Assembly (NCBI RefSeq): GCF_019931195.1
Contig: NZ_JAIOUO010000008.1
Span: 62,001 to 126,000 of the forward strand
Length of the DNA: 64,000 nucleotides
Origin: Marinobacter sp. F4216
GTDB taxonomy: Bacteria; Pseudomonadota; Gammaproteobacteria; Pseudomonadales; Oleiphilaceae
Direction of reading: 5' to 3'
The notes under the pieces were generated by a model. It was not told where the DNA came from. It made no database searches and saw only the letters and a list, made by a program, of their open reading frames with translations. Numbering within the stretch: the stretch's first letter is position 1; each line of letters starts with the position of its first letter. The translations under genes were made by a program, and so were the position numbers. Below, one piece after another: positions 1-10,926 of the stretch.

Positions 1-3000
1 ACCGACCAGCTCTTCCAGAGTCCGGACACCCAGCTTGGACATCCATTCACGGGTTTCTTCCGCTACGAAACGGAAGAAGTTCATGGCCATTTCAACCGTG
101 CCCTTGAAATGCTCTTCCCGCAGATGCTCGTTCTGGGTTGCCACACCGGTTGCACAGTTGTTCAGGTGACAGATACGCAGGTACTTACAACCCAGTGCCA
201 CCATCGGTGTGGTGCCGAAGCCGAAGCTTTCCGCACCCAGAATGGCCGCCTTCACCACATCCAGACCGGTCTTGATGCCACCGTCCGTCTGCAGGCGAAT
301 CTTGCCCCGCAGGTCGTTGGCACGGAGAGCCTGATGGGTCTCGGTCAGCCCCAGCTCCCAGGGAGAACCGGCGTAACGGATCGATGTCAGCGGGCTGGCG
401 GCAGTACCACCGTCGTAACCGGAAACGGTGATCAGGTCCGCGTAAGCCTTGGCCACGCCCGCGGCAATGGTGCCAACGCCCGGCTCAGACACCAGCTTCA
501 CCGATACCAGCGCATCCGGATTGACCTGCTTGAGGTCAAAAATCAGCTGGGCCAGATCCTCGATCGAATAAATGTCGTGGTGCGGGGGCGGCGAAATCAG
601 GGTAACGCCTGGTACCGAGTATCGCAGGCGAGCGATCAGGTCGTTCACCTTGCCACCCGGCAACTGGCCACCCTCACCCGGCTTGGCACCCTGAGCCACT
701 TTGATCTGCATGACATCGGCACTGCGCAGGTATTCGGCGGTCACACCGAAACGCCCCGAAGCCACCTGTTTGATCTTGGAACGCTTCTCAGTGCCATGGC
801 GAGCCGGATCCTCACCACCCTCACCGGAGTTGGAGCGTCCACCAAGGGTGTTCATCGCCACAGCCAGCGCTTCGTGGGCTTCGGGTGACAGAGCACCAAG
901 GGACATCGCGGCCGAGTCGAAACGCGGGAAGATCTTCTCCACCGGCTCAACATCCGACAGGTCAATTTGCGTCACGTCCTTGCGCAGGGACAACAGGTCC
1001 CGCAACGTAGCCACCGGGCGCTCGTTAACCAGCGCCGCGTATTCCTTGTAGTGACCGTAATTGCCATTAGTCACAGCCTCTTGCAGTTTGGCAACCACAT
1101 CAGGATTGAAGGCGTGATATTCCTGCCCGTGCACGTACTTGAGCAAACCTCCCGGAGTGATCGGTTTGCGGGAACTCCGGGCCAGAGCCGCCAACTGCTC
1201 CTGATCCTGCTGAAAATCGAAGAAGCCAGCGCCCTGGATTCGGCTGGGCACGCCCTTGAAGCACAGATCCACCACATCATCCGCCAGACCAATGGCTTCG
1301 AACAGCTGGGCACCCCGATAGGAGGTAATGGTTGAGATACCCATCTTGGACAGGATTTTCAGCAGCCCCTTGTTGACGCCTCGACGGTAATTGTTCTTGG
1401 CCTCGATCGGGTCCATCAGCATTTCGCCGGTACGGATCAGATCGTTCAGCACCTGGTAGGCCAGGTAGGGGTACACGGCGGTCGCACCGAAGCCAAACAA
1501 AACCGCGAACTGATGGGGATCCCGGGCCCAGCCGGTTTCGACCAGCAGGTTGGAATCACAACGCAGACCACGCTCAACCAGATGGTGATGCACGGCACCG
1601 GTAGCCATCAGCGAGTTGATCGGAAGTTCGCCGTCCTTGAGCTCTCGGTCCGTCAGGACCAGAATCACCTTGCCGTCACGAACGGCCTGCTCGGCCTGTT
1701 CGCAGATGCCCCGGATAGCGCCTTCAAGGCCCAGTTCAGGACGGTAGCTCAGGTGAATGTTGGCCACTTCGAAGCCAGGCCGGCCGTTATTGACGACCTT
1801 CAGGAACTTGGCCGGAGACAGCACCGGTGTCGACAGGATGATCCGGTTCGCGTGCTCCGCGGTTTCCTGAAACACATTCTGTTCAGCGCCGAGGCAGGTT
1901 TCCAGCGACATGACGATGGATTCCCGCAGCGGATCGATCGCCGGGTTGGTTACCTGGGCAAACTTCTGCCGGAAATAATCACCGACATGGCGCACCTTGC
2001 TGGAGAGCACAGCCATGGGCGTATCGTCCCCCATGGAGCCAACCGCCTCCTGACCACTCTCGGCCAACGGACGCAGGACCTGATCCCGCTCCTCAAAAGA
2101 CACATTGAACATTTTCTGGTGAACCAGAAGATCATCAGAATCCATCAGTTTGAATTCCGGAGTCTGCTGGTTCAACGTGGTTTCTACACGCAGACCGTTC
2201 TGGCGCAACCAGCTCCGGTAGGGTTGGGCTGTCTTCAGGCGCTGGTCGATGTCATCGGTGTGCAGCACCTCGCCGGTTTCGGTATCCACCACGAGCATCT
2301 GACCCGGGCCCACCCTGCCTTTGGCAACCACATCGTCCGGCTGGTAATCGTAGGTCCCGATTTCAGACGCCAGGGTGATGAAATCATCCTTGGTGATGAC
2401 CCAGCGAGCCGGGCGCAGGCCGTTACGGTCGAGCATACACAACGCATAGCGACCATCGGACATAACCAACCCGGCGGGGCCATCCCAGGGCTCCATGTGC
2501 ATGGAGTTGTACTCGTAGAAAGCGCGCAGCTCCGGGTCCATGCTATCAACGTTCTGCCAGGCAGGCGGAATCATCATGCGAACGGCGCGGAACAGTTCTA
2601 CACCTCCGGCCAGAAGGATCTCCAGCATGTTGTCCATACTGGAAGAATCAGAACCGGTCAGGTTAACCAGCGGCTGCAGGGTCTGCAGGTCTGGCAGCTC
2701 CGGTGAGCTGAACTTGGCCGCGCGGGCGATGGCCCAGTTACGGTTGCCGTCGATGGTGTTGATTTCACCGTTATGGGCCAGGTAGCGAAACGGCTGGGCC
2801 AGTGGCCAGCGCGGCATGGTGTTGGTGGAAAAGCGCTGGTGGAACACACAGATGGCCGTCTGCAAGTCCGGGTCGCCGAGATCCTTGTAGAAGTTGGCGA
2901 GGTCCGCCGGCATCATCAGGCCTTTATAGGCCAGTGTGCGATGGGACAGACTGCAGATGTAGAACTCTGAATCGTCGGCCATGTCGCGCTCAGCGTGACG

Positions 3001-3492
3001 ACGGCCAACAAACAGGCTGATGGCGAACTCTTTTTCCGCTTTCCCCGCCGGGACCACGAACACCTGCTCGATTCGGGGCAGGCAATCCAGGGCCATTGGC
3101 CCCAGACAGCTCACATCGACCGGCACTTCTCGCCAGCCCATGATTTCCAGCCCCTGCTCGACCAGGCGTTTTTCAACGGCAGCCCGTCCAGCCTCTGCTT
3201 TGCTCTCGTCCTGATTCAGAAACACCTGCCCTACGGCAAAGACATCGCCGGGCTCTTTGCCAAAGGCGGCCTTGGCAGCCTTCCGCAAGAAGGCGTCCGG
3301 ACTCTGAATCAGCAGGCCACAACCATCGCCAGTCTTACCATCGGCAGCAATACCGCCACGATGGGTCATGCACGTCAGCGACTCGATGGCAGTTTGCAGT
3401 AACTTGTGACTGGCCTCGCCTTTCATATGGGCGATCAAGCCGAAGCCACAGTTGTCCCTGAATTCTTCGGGATGATACAAACCTGTCATCAT
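1..3492 (-). CDS. gltB: Glutamate synthase large subunit, 3' end outside window
   Basis: Large subunit of NADPH-dependent GOGAT, which takes the amide of glutamine and aminates 2-oxoglutarate in the cytoplasm. The minus strand is open from an ATG at 3492 to base 1, giving 1164 codons; full-length GltB is about 1480 residues, so the C-terminal part is missing here. A 14-residue propeptide precedes Cys15 in [11 protein letters not shown], the expected nucleophile of the Ntn-type glutaminase domain. The FMN barrel part includes [10 protein letters not shown] and [10 protein letters not shown]. The iron-sulfur cysteines are in [12 protein letters not shown], encoded near bases 150-195. A second ATG directly follows the first (3489). 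No other gene lies between it and aroB. gltD is presumably downstream, beyond base 1. Confidence 0.97.
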   Translation of the reverse strand, partial: MMTGLYHPEEFRDNCGFGLIAHMKGEASHKLLQTAIESLTCMTHRGGIAADGKTGDGCGLLIQSPDAFLRKAAKAAFGKEPGDVFAVGQVFLNQDESKAEAGRAAVEKRLVEQGLEIMGWREVPVDVSCLGPMALDCLPRIEQVFVVPAGKAEKEFAISLFVGRRHAERDMADDSEFYICSLSHRTLAYKGLMMPADLANFYKDLGDPDLQTAICVFHQRFSTNTMPRWPLAQPFRYLAHNGEINTIDGNRNWAIARAAKFSSPELPDLQTLQPLVNLTGSDSSSMDNMLEILLAGGVELFRAVRMMIPPAWQNVDSMDPELRAFYEYNSMHMEPWDGPAGLVMSDGRYALCMLDRNGLRPARWVITKDDFITLASEIGTYDYQPDDVVAKGRVGPGQMLVVDTETGEVLHTDDIDQRLKTAQPYRSWLRQNGLRVETTLNQQTPEFKLMDSDDLLVHQKMFNVSFEERDQVLRPLAESGQEAVGSMGDDTPMAVLSSKVRHVGDYFRQKFAQVTNPAIDPLRESIVMSLETCLGAEQNVFQETAEHANRIILSTPVLSPAKFLKVVNNGRPGFEVANIHLSYRPELGLEGAIRGICEQAEQAVRDGKVILVLTDRELKDGELPINSLMATGAVHHHLVERGLRCDSNLLVETGWARDPHQFAVLFGFGATAVYPYLAYQVLNDLIRTGEMLMDPIEAKNNYRRGVNKGLLKILSKMGISTITSYRGAQLFEAIGLADDVVDLCFKGVPSRIQGAGFFDFQQDQEQLAALARSSRKPITPGGLLKYVHGQEYHAFNPDVVAKLQEAVTNGNYGHYKEYAALVNERPVATLRDLLSLRKDVTQIDLSDVEPVEKIFPRFDSAAMSLGALSPEAHEALAVAMNTLGGRSNSGEGGEDPARHGTEKRSKIKQVASGRFGVTAEYLRSADVMQIKVAQGAKPGEGGQLPGGKVNDLIARLRYSVPGVTLISPPPHHDIYSIEDLAQLIFDLKQVNPDALVSVKLVSEPGVGTIAAGVAKAYADLITVSGYDGGTAASPLTSIRYAGSPWELGLTETHQALRANDLRGKIRLQTDGGIKTGLDVVKAAILGAESFGFGTTPMVALGCKYLRICHLNNCATGVATQNEHLREEHFKGTVEMAMNFFRFVAEETREWMSKLGVRTLEELVG

Positions 3493-3523
3493 AAGCGTAC
3501 TCTCGCGTAGATATGCTTTTCAA

Positions 3524-3565
3524 TCAGAGGGTTAGCCGCTAAAGGGCCAACTAACCACCCTCTGA
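3524..3565 (-). promoter_or_regulatory. Hairpin in the gltB leader
   Basis: An imperfect inverted repeat pairs TCAGAGGGTTAG with CTAACCACCCTCTGA, with three unpaired bases in one arm. It lies 32-73 bases upstream of the gltB start and inside the leader predicted from the promoter at 3589-3617. There is no U-run after it, so it does not look like a simple terminator. A role in mRNA stability or leader control is inference. Confidence 0.45.
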
Positions 3566-3588
3566 CACTGAAAATAAGGGGGCTGGCC

Positions 3589-3617
3589 ATTTTACACGCG
3601 TAGAAATACGTACTCAA
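3589..3617 (-). promoter_or_regulatory. Candidate sigma-70 promoter of gltB
   Basis: On the minus strand TTGAGT (3617-3612) and TAAAAT (3594-3589) are separated by exactly 17 bases, a good sigma-70 match. Transcription would start near 3582 and give a leader of about 90 bases that contains the hairpin at 3524-3565. Confidence 0.6.
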
Positions 3618-3846
3618 ATGGCAGCATGCTTTATTCTGCGGAGTTCGGCGCATTTGCGCCTCTCGAACGGGGTTTAGACCCGGGAATCGGAAAGTTTTTG
3701 CCAAGCAGGTTCAAAGAGCTGCAGCACAGCGGACTCAGGGAGCATCGTTTAGCTGGTCTCTTGTGTGCAACAAGCGAATCTGATGGACGCCCGAGGCAGC
3801 CAAATCCGGACCAATCTGCTCTGCCGTTTGATCGATGCCTGCGAAT

Positions 3847-3911
3847 GCAGGCGGGGCGATTCACTGCGTACCGATTCCAGGGGATTGGCGCGCAAGCCAA
3901 ATCGCTCCTGC
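3847..3911. repeat. REP-like inverted pair
   Basis: The plus strand from 3847 begins GCAGGCGGGGCGATTCACTG. The minus strand from 3911 begins GCAGGAGCGATTTGGCTTGC and continues GCGCCAATCC. The two arms align over about 30 bases and face each other, as in a paired REP element (BIME). The motif resembles the short extragenic palindromes of Pseudomonas, but I found no second copy or RAYT transposase gene in the window. Confidence 0.5.
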
Positions 3912-4022
3912 AACAGGGGAAAACACCGTCGGTATCTCAGGCATTGAGACGATCCTCGATCACAAGGCTTTCCTGTCAGCGATTTACACTACGCACGGTT
4001 CGATGCCTCTACCGACGAAAAC

Positions 4023-5111
4023 CTAGCGACAAAACTTCGCCAGGGTTTCGGTCAGGTTTTCCGGTTTGGAATCTGCGGTCACCACCGCCTGACCGACATG
4101 AGCCAGCAAGACCAGCCGAAGCTTGCCGTCGATATTTTTTTTGTCGACCGCCATCAAGGCCATAAAGTCATCAGGGCTCATCCCCTCCGGCGGTCGAGCG
4201 GGCAATTCCGCACGACGAACGATATCCCTGACACGACGCTCATCGACATCAGAGATCATACCTTCCCGGGCAGAAAGATCAGCGGCCATGATCATGCCGG
4301 TACCAACCGCCTCACCATGCAGCCAGTTACCGTAGCCAGCGAAGGTTTCGATGGCGTGACCGAAGGTGTGGCCGAGATTCAAAATAGCGCGCAGCCCACC
4401 TTCTCTTTCGTCCAGAGCAACCACTTCGGCCTTGCAACGGCATGAGCGATAAATGGCTTCAGCAAGCGCTTCAGAATCAAGTGCCACTAGGCGCTCCATT
4501 TCAGCTTCTAGCCAAGCGAGAAAATCCAGATCGCGGATCAGGCCATACTTGATGACCTCAGCCAGGCCCGCAGAAACTTCCCTGGACGGCAGAGTCGTCA
4601 GGCTGGCGGTATCGATGAGCACGACGTCGGGCTGGTGAAAAGCCCCGATCATATTCTTGCCAAGGGGATGGTTAATGCCCGTCTTTCCTCCCACCGATGA
4701 ATCAACCTGTGATAGCAGGGTGGTCGGGATTTGAATAAAAGGCACTCCACGCTGGTAGCAGGCTGCTGCGAAACCGGTCATGTCTCCCACAACCCCCCCA
4801 CCGAGGGCTACCAGTGTGGTCTTTCGGCTATGACGCTTTTCCAACAAAGCATCGAAAATTCGGTTTAGCGTTCCCCAATCCTTGTATTGCTCACCATCAG
4901 GCAAGACGACAGTGTCTACCTGAAGGCCGGGGAAGCTCCGGATCGCACGCTCAAGATACAGCGGAGCCACGGTTTCGTTGGTCACGATCATCACCTGGCT
5001 GCCGCCGACCCAGGGTGTCAGATCGTAGTTTCCCAGCAACTGTTGACCAATGACGATCGGATAACTCCGATCTCCCAGATCCACGTTCAGCTCATGGAGA
5101 ATCTCAGACAT
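4023..5111 (-). CDS. aroB: 3-dehydroquinate synthase
   Basis: Converts DAHP to 3-dehydroquinate, the second step of the shikimate pathway, using NAD+ and a divalent metal. The protein has 362 residues, the usual length. Family signatures are the NAD-binding [13 protein letters not shown], the substrate/metal region [16 protein letters not shown], and [12 protein letters not shown] with metal-binding histidines. Its ATG overlaps the end of aroK by 8 bases, so the two are translated from one mRNA, aroK first. It ends in FCR and a TAG codon, with no obvious hairpin directly after it. Confidence 0.97.
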   Translation of the reverse strand: MSEILHELNVDLGDRSYPIVIGQQLLGNYDLTPWVGGSQVMIVTNETVAPLYLERAIRSFPGLQVDTVVLPDGEQYKDWGTLNRIFDALLEKRHSRKTTLVALGGGVVGDMTGFAAACYQRGVPFIQIPTTLLSQVDSSVGGKTGINHPLGKNMIGAFHQPDVVLIDTASLTTLPSREVSAGLAEVIKYGLIRDLDFLAWLEAEMERLVALDSEALAEAIYRSCRCKAEVVALDEREGGLRAILNLGHTFGHAIETFAGYGNWLHGEAVGTGMIMAADLSAREGMISDVDERRVRDIVRRAELPARPPEGMSPDDFMALMAVDKKNIDGKLRLVLLAHVGQAVVTADSKPENLTETLAKFCR

Positions 5112-5670
5112 GGTGGCGTCCCTCCTTATAAACCTTGCGTTTGTGCCTGGGAGTCTTGGGGTTCAATCTGTTCACAAGCTGCCGAACCACAAGACGGGGG
5201 CTCTTCCGGTCGGTTTGCATGACGATGTCTGCCAACCCGGTATACAGAGGGTCCCTAATTGAAAAGAGTTTCCGCAAAACCGCCTCAGGATCCTCATTTT
5301 GCAGAAGAGGACGATTCCGGTCTTTACGTGTTCGCTCGACCTGCTGCTCGATAGACGTTCTCAGATAAATGACGATCGCGTCCTGTTTGAGAACCTCCCG
5401 GTTTTCCGGTCGCATAATCGCGCCCCCACCGGTGGCCAGGACAGCCTGATCTTGTTCCGCAAGCTCGCGGAGCATGGCGGTTTCCCGCTGACGGAAACCG
5501 TCCTCCCCTTCCACATCAAAGATCCAGGGAATATTCGCCCCACAACGCTCCTCGATAATCCGGTCCGAATCCATAAACTGATAACCCAGTTCCTTGGCGA
5601 GGAGCCGACCGATCGTACTTTTCCCTGCCCCCATGGGGCCAACCAGGACAACGCGCTTGGGCAATGACAT
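5104..5670 (-). CDS. aroK: Shikimate kinase
   Basis: Phosphorylates shikimate to shikimate 3-phosphate. The open frame reaches 5721, but the ATG at 5670 is preceded by GGAAG at good distance and gives a normal 188-residue protein beginning [11 protein letters not shown]. The Walker A motif is GPMGAGKST. The shikimate-binding DSD motif appears in FMDSDRIIE, and the GGGA loop in [13 protein letters not shown] terminator separates it from the upstream pilQ, so aroK-aroB probably has its own promoter between 5671 and 5763, although the pil-aroK-aroB order is conserved in many gammaproteobacteria. Confidence 0.97.
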   Translation of the reverse strand: MSLPKRVVLVGPMGAGKSTIGRLLAKELGYQFMDSDRIIEERCGANIPWIFDVEGEDGFRQRETAMLRELAEQDQAVLATGGGAIMRPENREVLKQDAIVIYLRTSIEQQVERTRKDRNRPLLQNEDPEAVLRKLFSIRDPLYTGLADIVMQTDRKSPRLVVRQLVNRLNPKTPRHKRKVYKEGRHHV

Positions 5671-5763
5671 GACTTCCGCTCGATGGTTTTTCAGGTCGCT
5701 GAGAATAGCACAGGGCAACAATTTCCCTAAATAACCCTTCTCGTTAGAACACCTCTGTCACAC

Positions 5764-5797
5764 AAAAAAGCCGCCGGTTTTACGCGGCGGCTTTTTT
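5764..5797 (-). terminator. Rho-independent terminator of pilMNOPQ
   Basis: AAAAAAGCCGCCG and CGGCGGCTTTTTT form a long GC-rich stem with a short loop and a T-run on both strands. It lies just after the pilQ stop on the minus strand. Confidence 0.9.
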
Positions 5798-5808
5798 GCT
5801 CGGAGCAT

Positions 5809-7878
5809 TTACTGAATCAGATCACTCTTGACGATTTTCGGAGTGATGAAAATCAGCAACTCACTACGCTCATCAATGTGCTCGGTACGCTTGAACAGGC
5901 GTCCGAGATAAGGGATATCACCCAGGAACGGCGTCTTAGTGATCTGAGTCGCAACCTCGGACTGGAAGATACCGCCGAGCACGACCGTCTCGCCATTACC
6001 CACCAGTACCTGAGTGGTCACTTCATTGGTATTGATCGACGGGATACCTGCCGTCACTTCACCACGGGAATCCTGATTGACCACCAGGTCCATGATGATC
6101 TTGTCGTCCGGCGTAATCTGCGGGGTGACCTCCAGAGACAGTACCGCTTCCTTAAAGGATACAGACGTTGCACCGCTGGACGAGGCTTCCTGGTATGGAA
6201 TCTCTTCACCCGACTTGATAGACGCAGTCTGACGGTCAGCAGTCACAACTCGCGGCTGGGAAACCACCTCAGCCTGACCGTCACTTTCCAGTGCAGACAG
6301 TTCCAGATCCACCAGGAAGTCATCGCTGCCCCAGCCGATGGCAAAAGAGGAAGCACCATCTTTCGATACACCCAGATCTACCGCCAAAGCTCCCGGGAAA
6401 GTCGTTTCGAATCCGACTCCAGGCGCTGCGGAATCCCTGCCATCCTGCACGGCATCAAGCGATCCGCCTCCGGAAATGATGCTACCGTCTCCTCTAACAT
6501 CGTATGCTGCGCCGCCCCAGCGAACACCCAGATCCTCGGCAACATTGGTCTGAGCGCGGACTATTCGCGCTTCAATAGATACTTGACGAACCGGCACATC
6601 CCAAGTTGAGACGAGACGGCGGATTTCTTCCAGATTTTCTGCTGTTTCTCTCACACTGATCGTGTTGGTGCGATTATCGGAAGAAACAAAGCCACGCTCC
6701 GAAATCAGCTCGGCATCAGCCTCAATCAAAGCAACCACATCCGCAGCCTTGGCATAGTTAACCTGAATGATCTCCAGGCGAACCGGCGCCAGTTCAGCGA
6801 TCTGTTTGTTGGTTTCAAGTTCAAGCTTCTCGCGGGCAGCGATTTCGTCAGCCGGAGCAACAAGAAGGACGTTACCGATCTGACGCTTATCCAGACCCTT
6901 GGTTTTCAGAATCAGGTCCAGAGCCTGATCCCAGGGAACATTCTGAAGACGGAGCGTGATGCTTCCGCCAACCGTGTCACTGGCCACCAGGTTCAGTCCG
7001 GTGAAATCAGCAATCAACTGGAGAACAGAGCGGACCTCAATGTCCTGGAAGTTCAGGGACAGTTTGTCGCCAGTGTATGGGAACTTCTCTTCACGACGGG
7101 CTTCGGCTTCTTCTTCACTCAGCTGTTCAACACTCACCGTGAACTCGCTTCCAGACTGATAAGCGATGTAGTCGTAGCTTCCTTCCGGACGAATCTCAAC
7201 CACGGCATTACCACCTTCCATGAAGGTATCGACGCGGTGTACAGGGGTTGCAAAGTCCGTCACATCCAGGCGGCGGCGCAGATTTTCCGGCACGGACAGG
7301 CCGGACATGGTCAGCCGGATCTTACCAGCCTGCTCGGCAAGGTCGACGGAAGTGCGCTCGCTACCCAGGTCAACAATGACCCGGCCTTCCCCGTCCTTGC
7401 CTCTGCGGAAATCGACGCCCGCCAGGGTGTCTGCGCGACGAGGCGAGCTGGAGGCAGCTGCTGACGAGGTTGCGGCGACAGCAGGTTGCGCTGTGGACGA
7501 GTCACCACCAATGGTCAGAACCAGCGAGTTGCCGCTTCTTACGGTGTCGTAGGGGGCTAGTTCAATCAGATTGAAAATCAGCCGGGTACGATCTTTGGTT
7601 TCAACCACCGTCATACTCTGGGCGTTTCCCGAACCCAGCGGAATACTGCGGGTATCCAGGCCACTTGTCGTGTCCTGCAAGTCCACCGCGATCCGTGCAG
7701 GACGCTCGATGGTGTATCCGGTTGGCGTCGGGGGCTGACCATCAAAGGCCAACGTAACCTCGAGGCGCTCTCCCGGCAGCGACGAGAATGAAACGTCTTC
7801 CAGCGTGACCGCGTGAGCCAGGCTGGACAACAGCCCCAGAGTGATCACGCCGACGTATACATTGAGTTTCTTAAACAT
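5809..7878 (-). CDS. pilQ: Type IV pilus secretin
   Basis: Forms the outer-membrane ring through which the type IV pilus passes. The open frame runs back to 7992 inside pilP; the ATG at 7878, with GAGG seven bases upstream, gives 689 residues starting with a signal peptide (MFKKLNVYVGVITLG, cleaved after AHA). Two AMIN-type regions follow, for binding peptidoglycan. Next come the secretin N0/STN region (LSLNFQDIEVRSVLQLIADF, DQALDLILKTKGL) and an N1 domain (IQVNYAKAADVVALI). The C-terminal secretin core has VVSQPRVVTAD, VLGGIFQSE and GDIPYLGRLFK. Last gene of pilMNOPQ; a strong terminator follows. Confidence 0.97.
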   Translation of the reverse strand: MFKKLNVYVGVITLGLLSSLAHAVTLEDVSFSSLPGERLEVTLAFDGQPPTPTGYTIERPARIAVDLQDTTSGLDTRSIPLGSGNAQSMTVVETKDRTRLIFNLIELAPYDTVRSGNSLVLTIGGDSSTAQPAVAATSSAAASSSPRRADTLAGVDFRRGKDGEGRVIVDLGSERTSVDLAEQAGKIRLTMSGLSVPENLRRRLDVTDFATPVHRVDTFMEGGNAVVEIRPEGSYDYIAYQSGSEFTVSVEQLSEEEAEARREEKFPYTGDKLSLNFQDIEVRSVLQLIADFTGLNLVASDTVGGSITLRLQNVPWDQALDLILKTKGLDKRQIGNVLLVAPADEIAAREKLELETNKQIAELAPVRLEIIQVNYAKAADVVALIEADAELISERGFVSSDNRTNTISVRETAENLEEIRRLVSTWDVPVRQVSIEARIVRAQTNVAEDLGVRWGGAAYDVRGDGSIISGGGSLDAVQDGRDSAAPGVGFETTFPGALAVDLGVSKDGASSFAIGWGSDDFLVDLELSALESDGQAEVVSQPRVVTADRQTASIKSGEEIPYQEASSSGATSVSFKEAVLSLEVTPQITPDDKIIMDLVVNQDSRGEVTAGIPSINTNEVTTQVLVGNGETVVLGGIFQSEVATQITKTPFLGDIPYLGRLFKRTEHIDERSELLIFITPKIVKSDLIQ

Positions 7879-7943
7879 CGCTAGCCTCGACCCCAAACTT
7901 TTTTGTTCATGCATTTTTCTTACGATTATCATTATGCCGCTCC

Positions 7944-8498
7944 CTAGCCTTCCTCTCCGTCCAATGTCATGGAGCGCGGACGTTCTATCCAACCACCCTG
8001 ACCATTCGGAACGATTTCGAGCAACTCGACCCGGGTTTCATTCAAGCCAACAATCCGCCCGTAATTCTGCCCCATATAATTGCCGGTCCGAACACGATGG
8101 ATACCTCCTGCGTCGTCCCTTATCAGGGCATACAGAGAGCCAGAGGTCCCTCGCAGAGTACCGACCATAGCAAGCTCTTTCAGGTCAAAGGTTTCCAGCA
8201 CTTCTTTAGGCCGATCCAGATCAGGCTCGACCTGACTATCGGGCTGCTGTTCTGCCATGGTGAGCTGCACATCAATGGGAGCCTCAAAAGGTGCCCGTCG
8301 ATCCGCGGCGGAATAAGTAAAAGCCTCATAAGCCTTGAACTCGGGAAGCGGCTCAACGTGCCCGCGGGGCTTTGCCCGGGTATCCGCCATGAATTTGTCT
8401 AGATCGGAGAAACCACTGCCTTGCGTGCACGCCGTCATCAGAGATACCAGGCATACACCCAGCCAGGCTTTTCCTGCATGCTTTACTGCCATGCTCAT
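7944..8498 (-). CDS. pilP: Type IV pilus lipoprotein PilP
   Basis: Inner-membrane lipoprotein that links the PilMNO platform to the PilQ secretin. The 184-residue product begins with a lipoprotein signal whose lipobox LMTAC places the lipidated cysteine at about residue 24. A flexible middle follows, then a beta-rich domain with LAMVGTLRGTSGSLYALIRD and VRTGNYMGQNYGRIVGL, typical of PilP. The start ATG overlaps the pilO stop as ATGA. A 65-base gap separates it from pilQ and holds a Fur-box-like sequence (see findings). Confidence 0.96.
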   Translation of the reverse strand: MSMAVKHAGKAWLGVCLVSLMTACTQGSGFSDLDKFMADTRAKPRGHVEPLPEFKAYEAFTYSAADRRAPFEAPIDVQLTMAEQQPDSQVEPDLDRPKEVLETFDLKELAMVGTLRGTSGSLYALIRDDAGGIHRVRTGNYMGQNYGRIVGLNETRVELLEIVPNGQGGWIERPRSMTLDGEEG

Positions 8499-9106
8499 TC
8501 TCCAGCCCGGTAGCGATAAGTGCGCGCAACAACCTGCATATCAAGCTGCTCGGCATCTTCGCTAGTTGGTTTGATAGTTAAGTCGTGCAAGGTCACGATG
8601 CGCGGCAGACTCGCAACACTGCTCACGAAAGACGCAAGCTCGTGATAAGTGCCCGATACACGAATGTCGATCGGCAACTCAGCATAGAAATCCCGCTGCT
8701 GCTCTGGTTGCAGCTCTACTTCCCGTAAAGCCAACCCGCTGCCCAGCGCCGTATTGGTGATGTCTTCCAGCAAACCCGGGACCTCCGTCTCACTCGGCAA
8801 CTGCCGAACCAAAGCGCCAAAGGTCTCTTCCATCTCCGCCATCTGGGCCTTGAACACCTCCAGATTGGCGACGCGATAGGCCTTCTGTTCGTATTGCTGC
8901 CGTAGCTCCTGCTCCTTTTGCTCCACCCTCTCCAGCTGCGCGTACTTGTCCTTCACGAAGAACCAGTAACCGCCTCCCAGAATCAGGCCAAACACGATCA
9001 GAGCAAAAATAAACTTGACCGGTGCAGGCCAAATACCAGCGTTATTGAAGTCGAGATCATTCAGATCCAACTCGTTCAAACTTTTCATTGAGTCCGCGAG
9101 GCTCAT
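8495..9106 (-). CDS. pilO: Type IV pilus inner-membrane protein PilO
   Basis: Part of the PilNO heterodimer that aligns the pilus machine in the inner membrane. The protein has 203 residues: a short cytoplasmic tail (MSLADSMKSLNELDLNDLDF), one membrane helix at about residues 29-50 (PVKFIFALIVFGLILGGGYW), a coiled-coil (about 55-100) and a periplasmic ferredoxin-like domain containing LREVELQPEQQRDFYAELPI. Its start overlaps the pilN stop as TAATG, and its stop overlaps pilP as ATGA, a sign of translational coupling. Confidence 0.96.
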   Translation of the reverse strand: MSLADSMKSLNELDLNDLDFNNAGIWPAPVKFIFALIVFGLILGGGYWFFVKDKYAQLERVEQKEQELRQQYEQKAYRVANLEVFKAQMAEMEETFGALVRQLPSETEVPGLLEDITNTALGSGLALREVELQPEQQRDFYAELPIDIRVSGTYHELASFVSSVASLPRIVTLHDLTIKPTSEDAEQLDMQVVARTYRYRAGE

Positions 9107-9668
9107 TACTTCTCCTCCCCTTCGGGCTCCGGCGTCTTTTGTTTCACCGACAGGTTAAACTGACTGTACCCGGCTTTCTTGCTGTCTGCTTCCAAGACGT
9201 TGGAAAGTCTCGGATCCGCGAACCAGTCCGACTCTTCAAAACGGCGCATCAAAGATGAAATCCGGCCGTTGGACTCGGCCATGCCTACGATTTCAACCGT
9301 GTCGCCGGTCTTCTCCAACTCGGTGTAAAAAAGGCCATCCGGCAATGTTCTGACCATTTCATCAAAGACACGGACGATAACCGGGCGTTTCCCCTGAAGA
9401 TCCTGAATCACCTGCATACGAGCCAGCAATTCATCGCGCTTTCGCTTGAGGTCCTCGATTTCCTTGATCTGCTTATCGAGCTGTTGCATCGCAGTTTCGA
9501 TATAGGCGTTACGTGACTGCTGATGGGCGATTCGACCATCCACATCGGATACCCACAAAAACGCGAGGCCTGCCGCGATAACAGCGGCACCGAAGATCAT
9601 GACGACGAACTGTTTCTGCTTTTCTGCCCTGAGTTCTTCACGCCAGGGCCGGAGGTTTATCCTTGCCA

Positions 9669-9669
<1 letters not shown>
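9106..9669 (-). CDS. pilN: Type IV pilus inner-membrane protein PilN
   Basis: Partner of PilO; its N-terminal peptide docks in the groove of PilM. The 187-residue protein starts MARINLRPWREE, which contains the conserved INLLPWR-type PilM-binding motif. A single membrane helix lies at about 22-42 (FVVMIFGAAVIAAGLAFLW), then a coiled-coil rich in Lys and Glu, then the periplasmic domain. The stop overlaps the pilO start by one base, and the start overlaps the pilM stop by one base. Confidence 0.96.
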
Positions 9670-10742
<1,073 letters not shown>

Positions 10743-10926
10743 TTAATACCTGGTCAGACAACACCGGTGTCGTTATTTATGTGTTTTTTATTTAAGAGAA
10801 TTTCTTTTGTTTTCCGTCTACAATGGCCTTCCTTAAATGAGAAGCATTGCACCAGCGAAGGTAACCTTCATAACCTAAAGCAATTTCTCAAATAATAGCC
10901 CTATATCCAACAGTTGTCAGAAAAAA

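Larger units (their letters stand above)
3493..4022. other. Gene-free spacer between aroB and gltB
   Basis: These 530 bases hold the gltB promoter and leader hairpin and the REP-like pair. Short open frames exist on both strands (longest 179 codons on plus, 89 on minus), but none shows a recognisable domain, a good ribosome binding site or ordinary composition. In Pseudomonas a gene for an AAA/SPOR (DamX-like) protein sits between aroB and gltB; I see no trace of it here. Confidence 0.7.

Noticed and set aside
109..1335. Long plus-strand open frames opposite gltB
   Set aside because: They are antisense shadows of the GltB reading frame and have no family motifs or ribosome binding sites.
1513..2706. 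397-codon plus-strand open frame
   Set aside because: It lies wholly inside gltB on the other strand; the minus-strand frame has clear GltB motifs through the same bases.
3631..3900. 89-codon minus-strand open frame in the aroB-gltB spacer
   Set aside because: It overlaps the REP-like pair and has an unusual content of Arg, Pro and Ser; no start signal or domain.
10819..10824. TACAAT as a -10 box for ponA
   Set aside because: No acceptable -35 hexamer lies 16-18 bases upstream, so it was not listed as a promoter.
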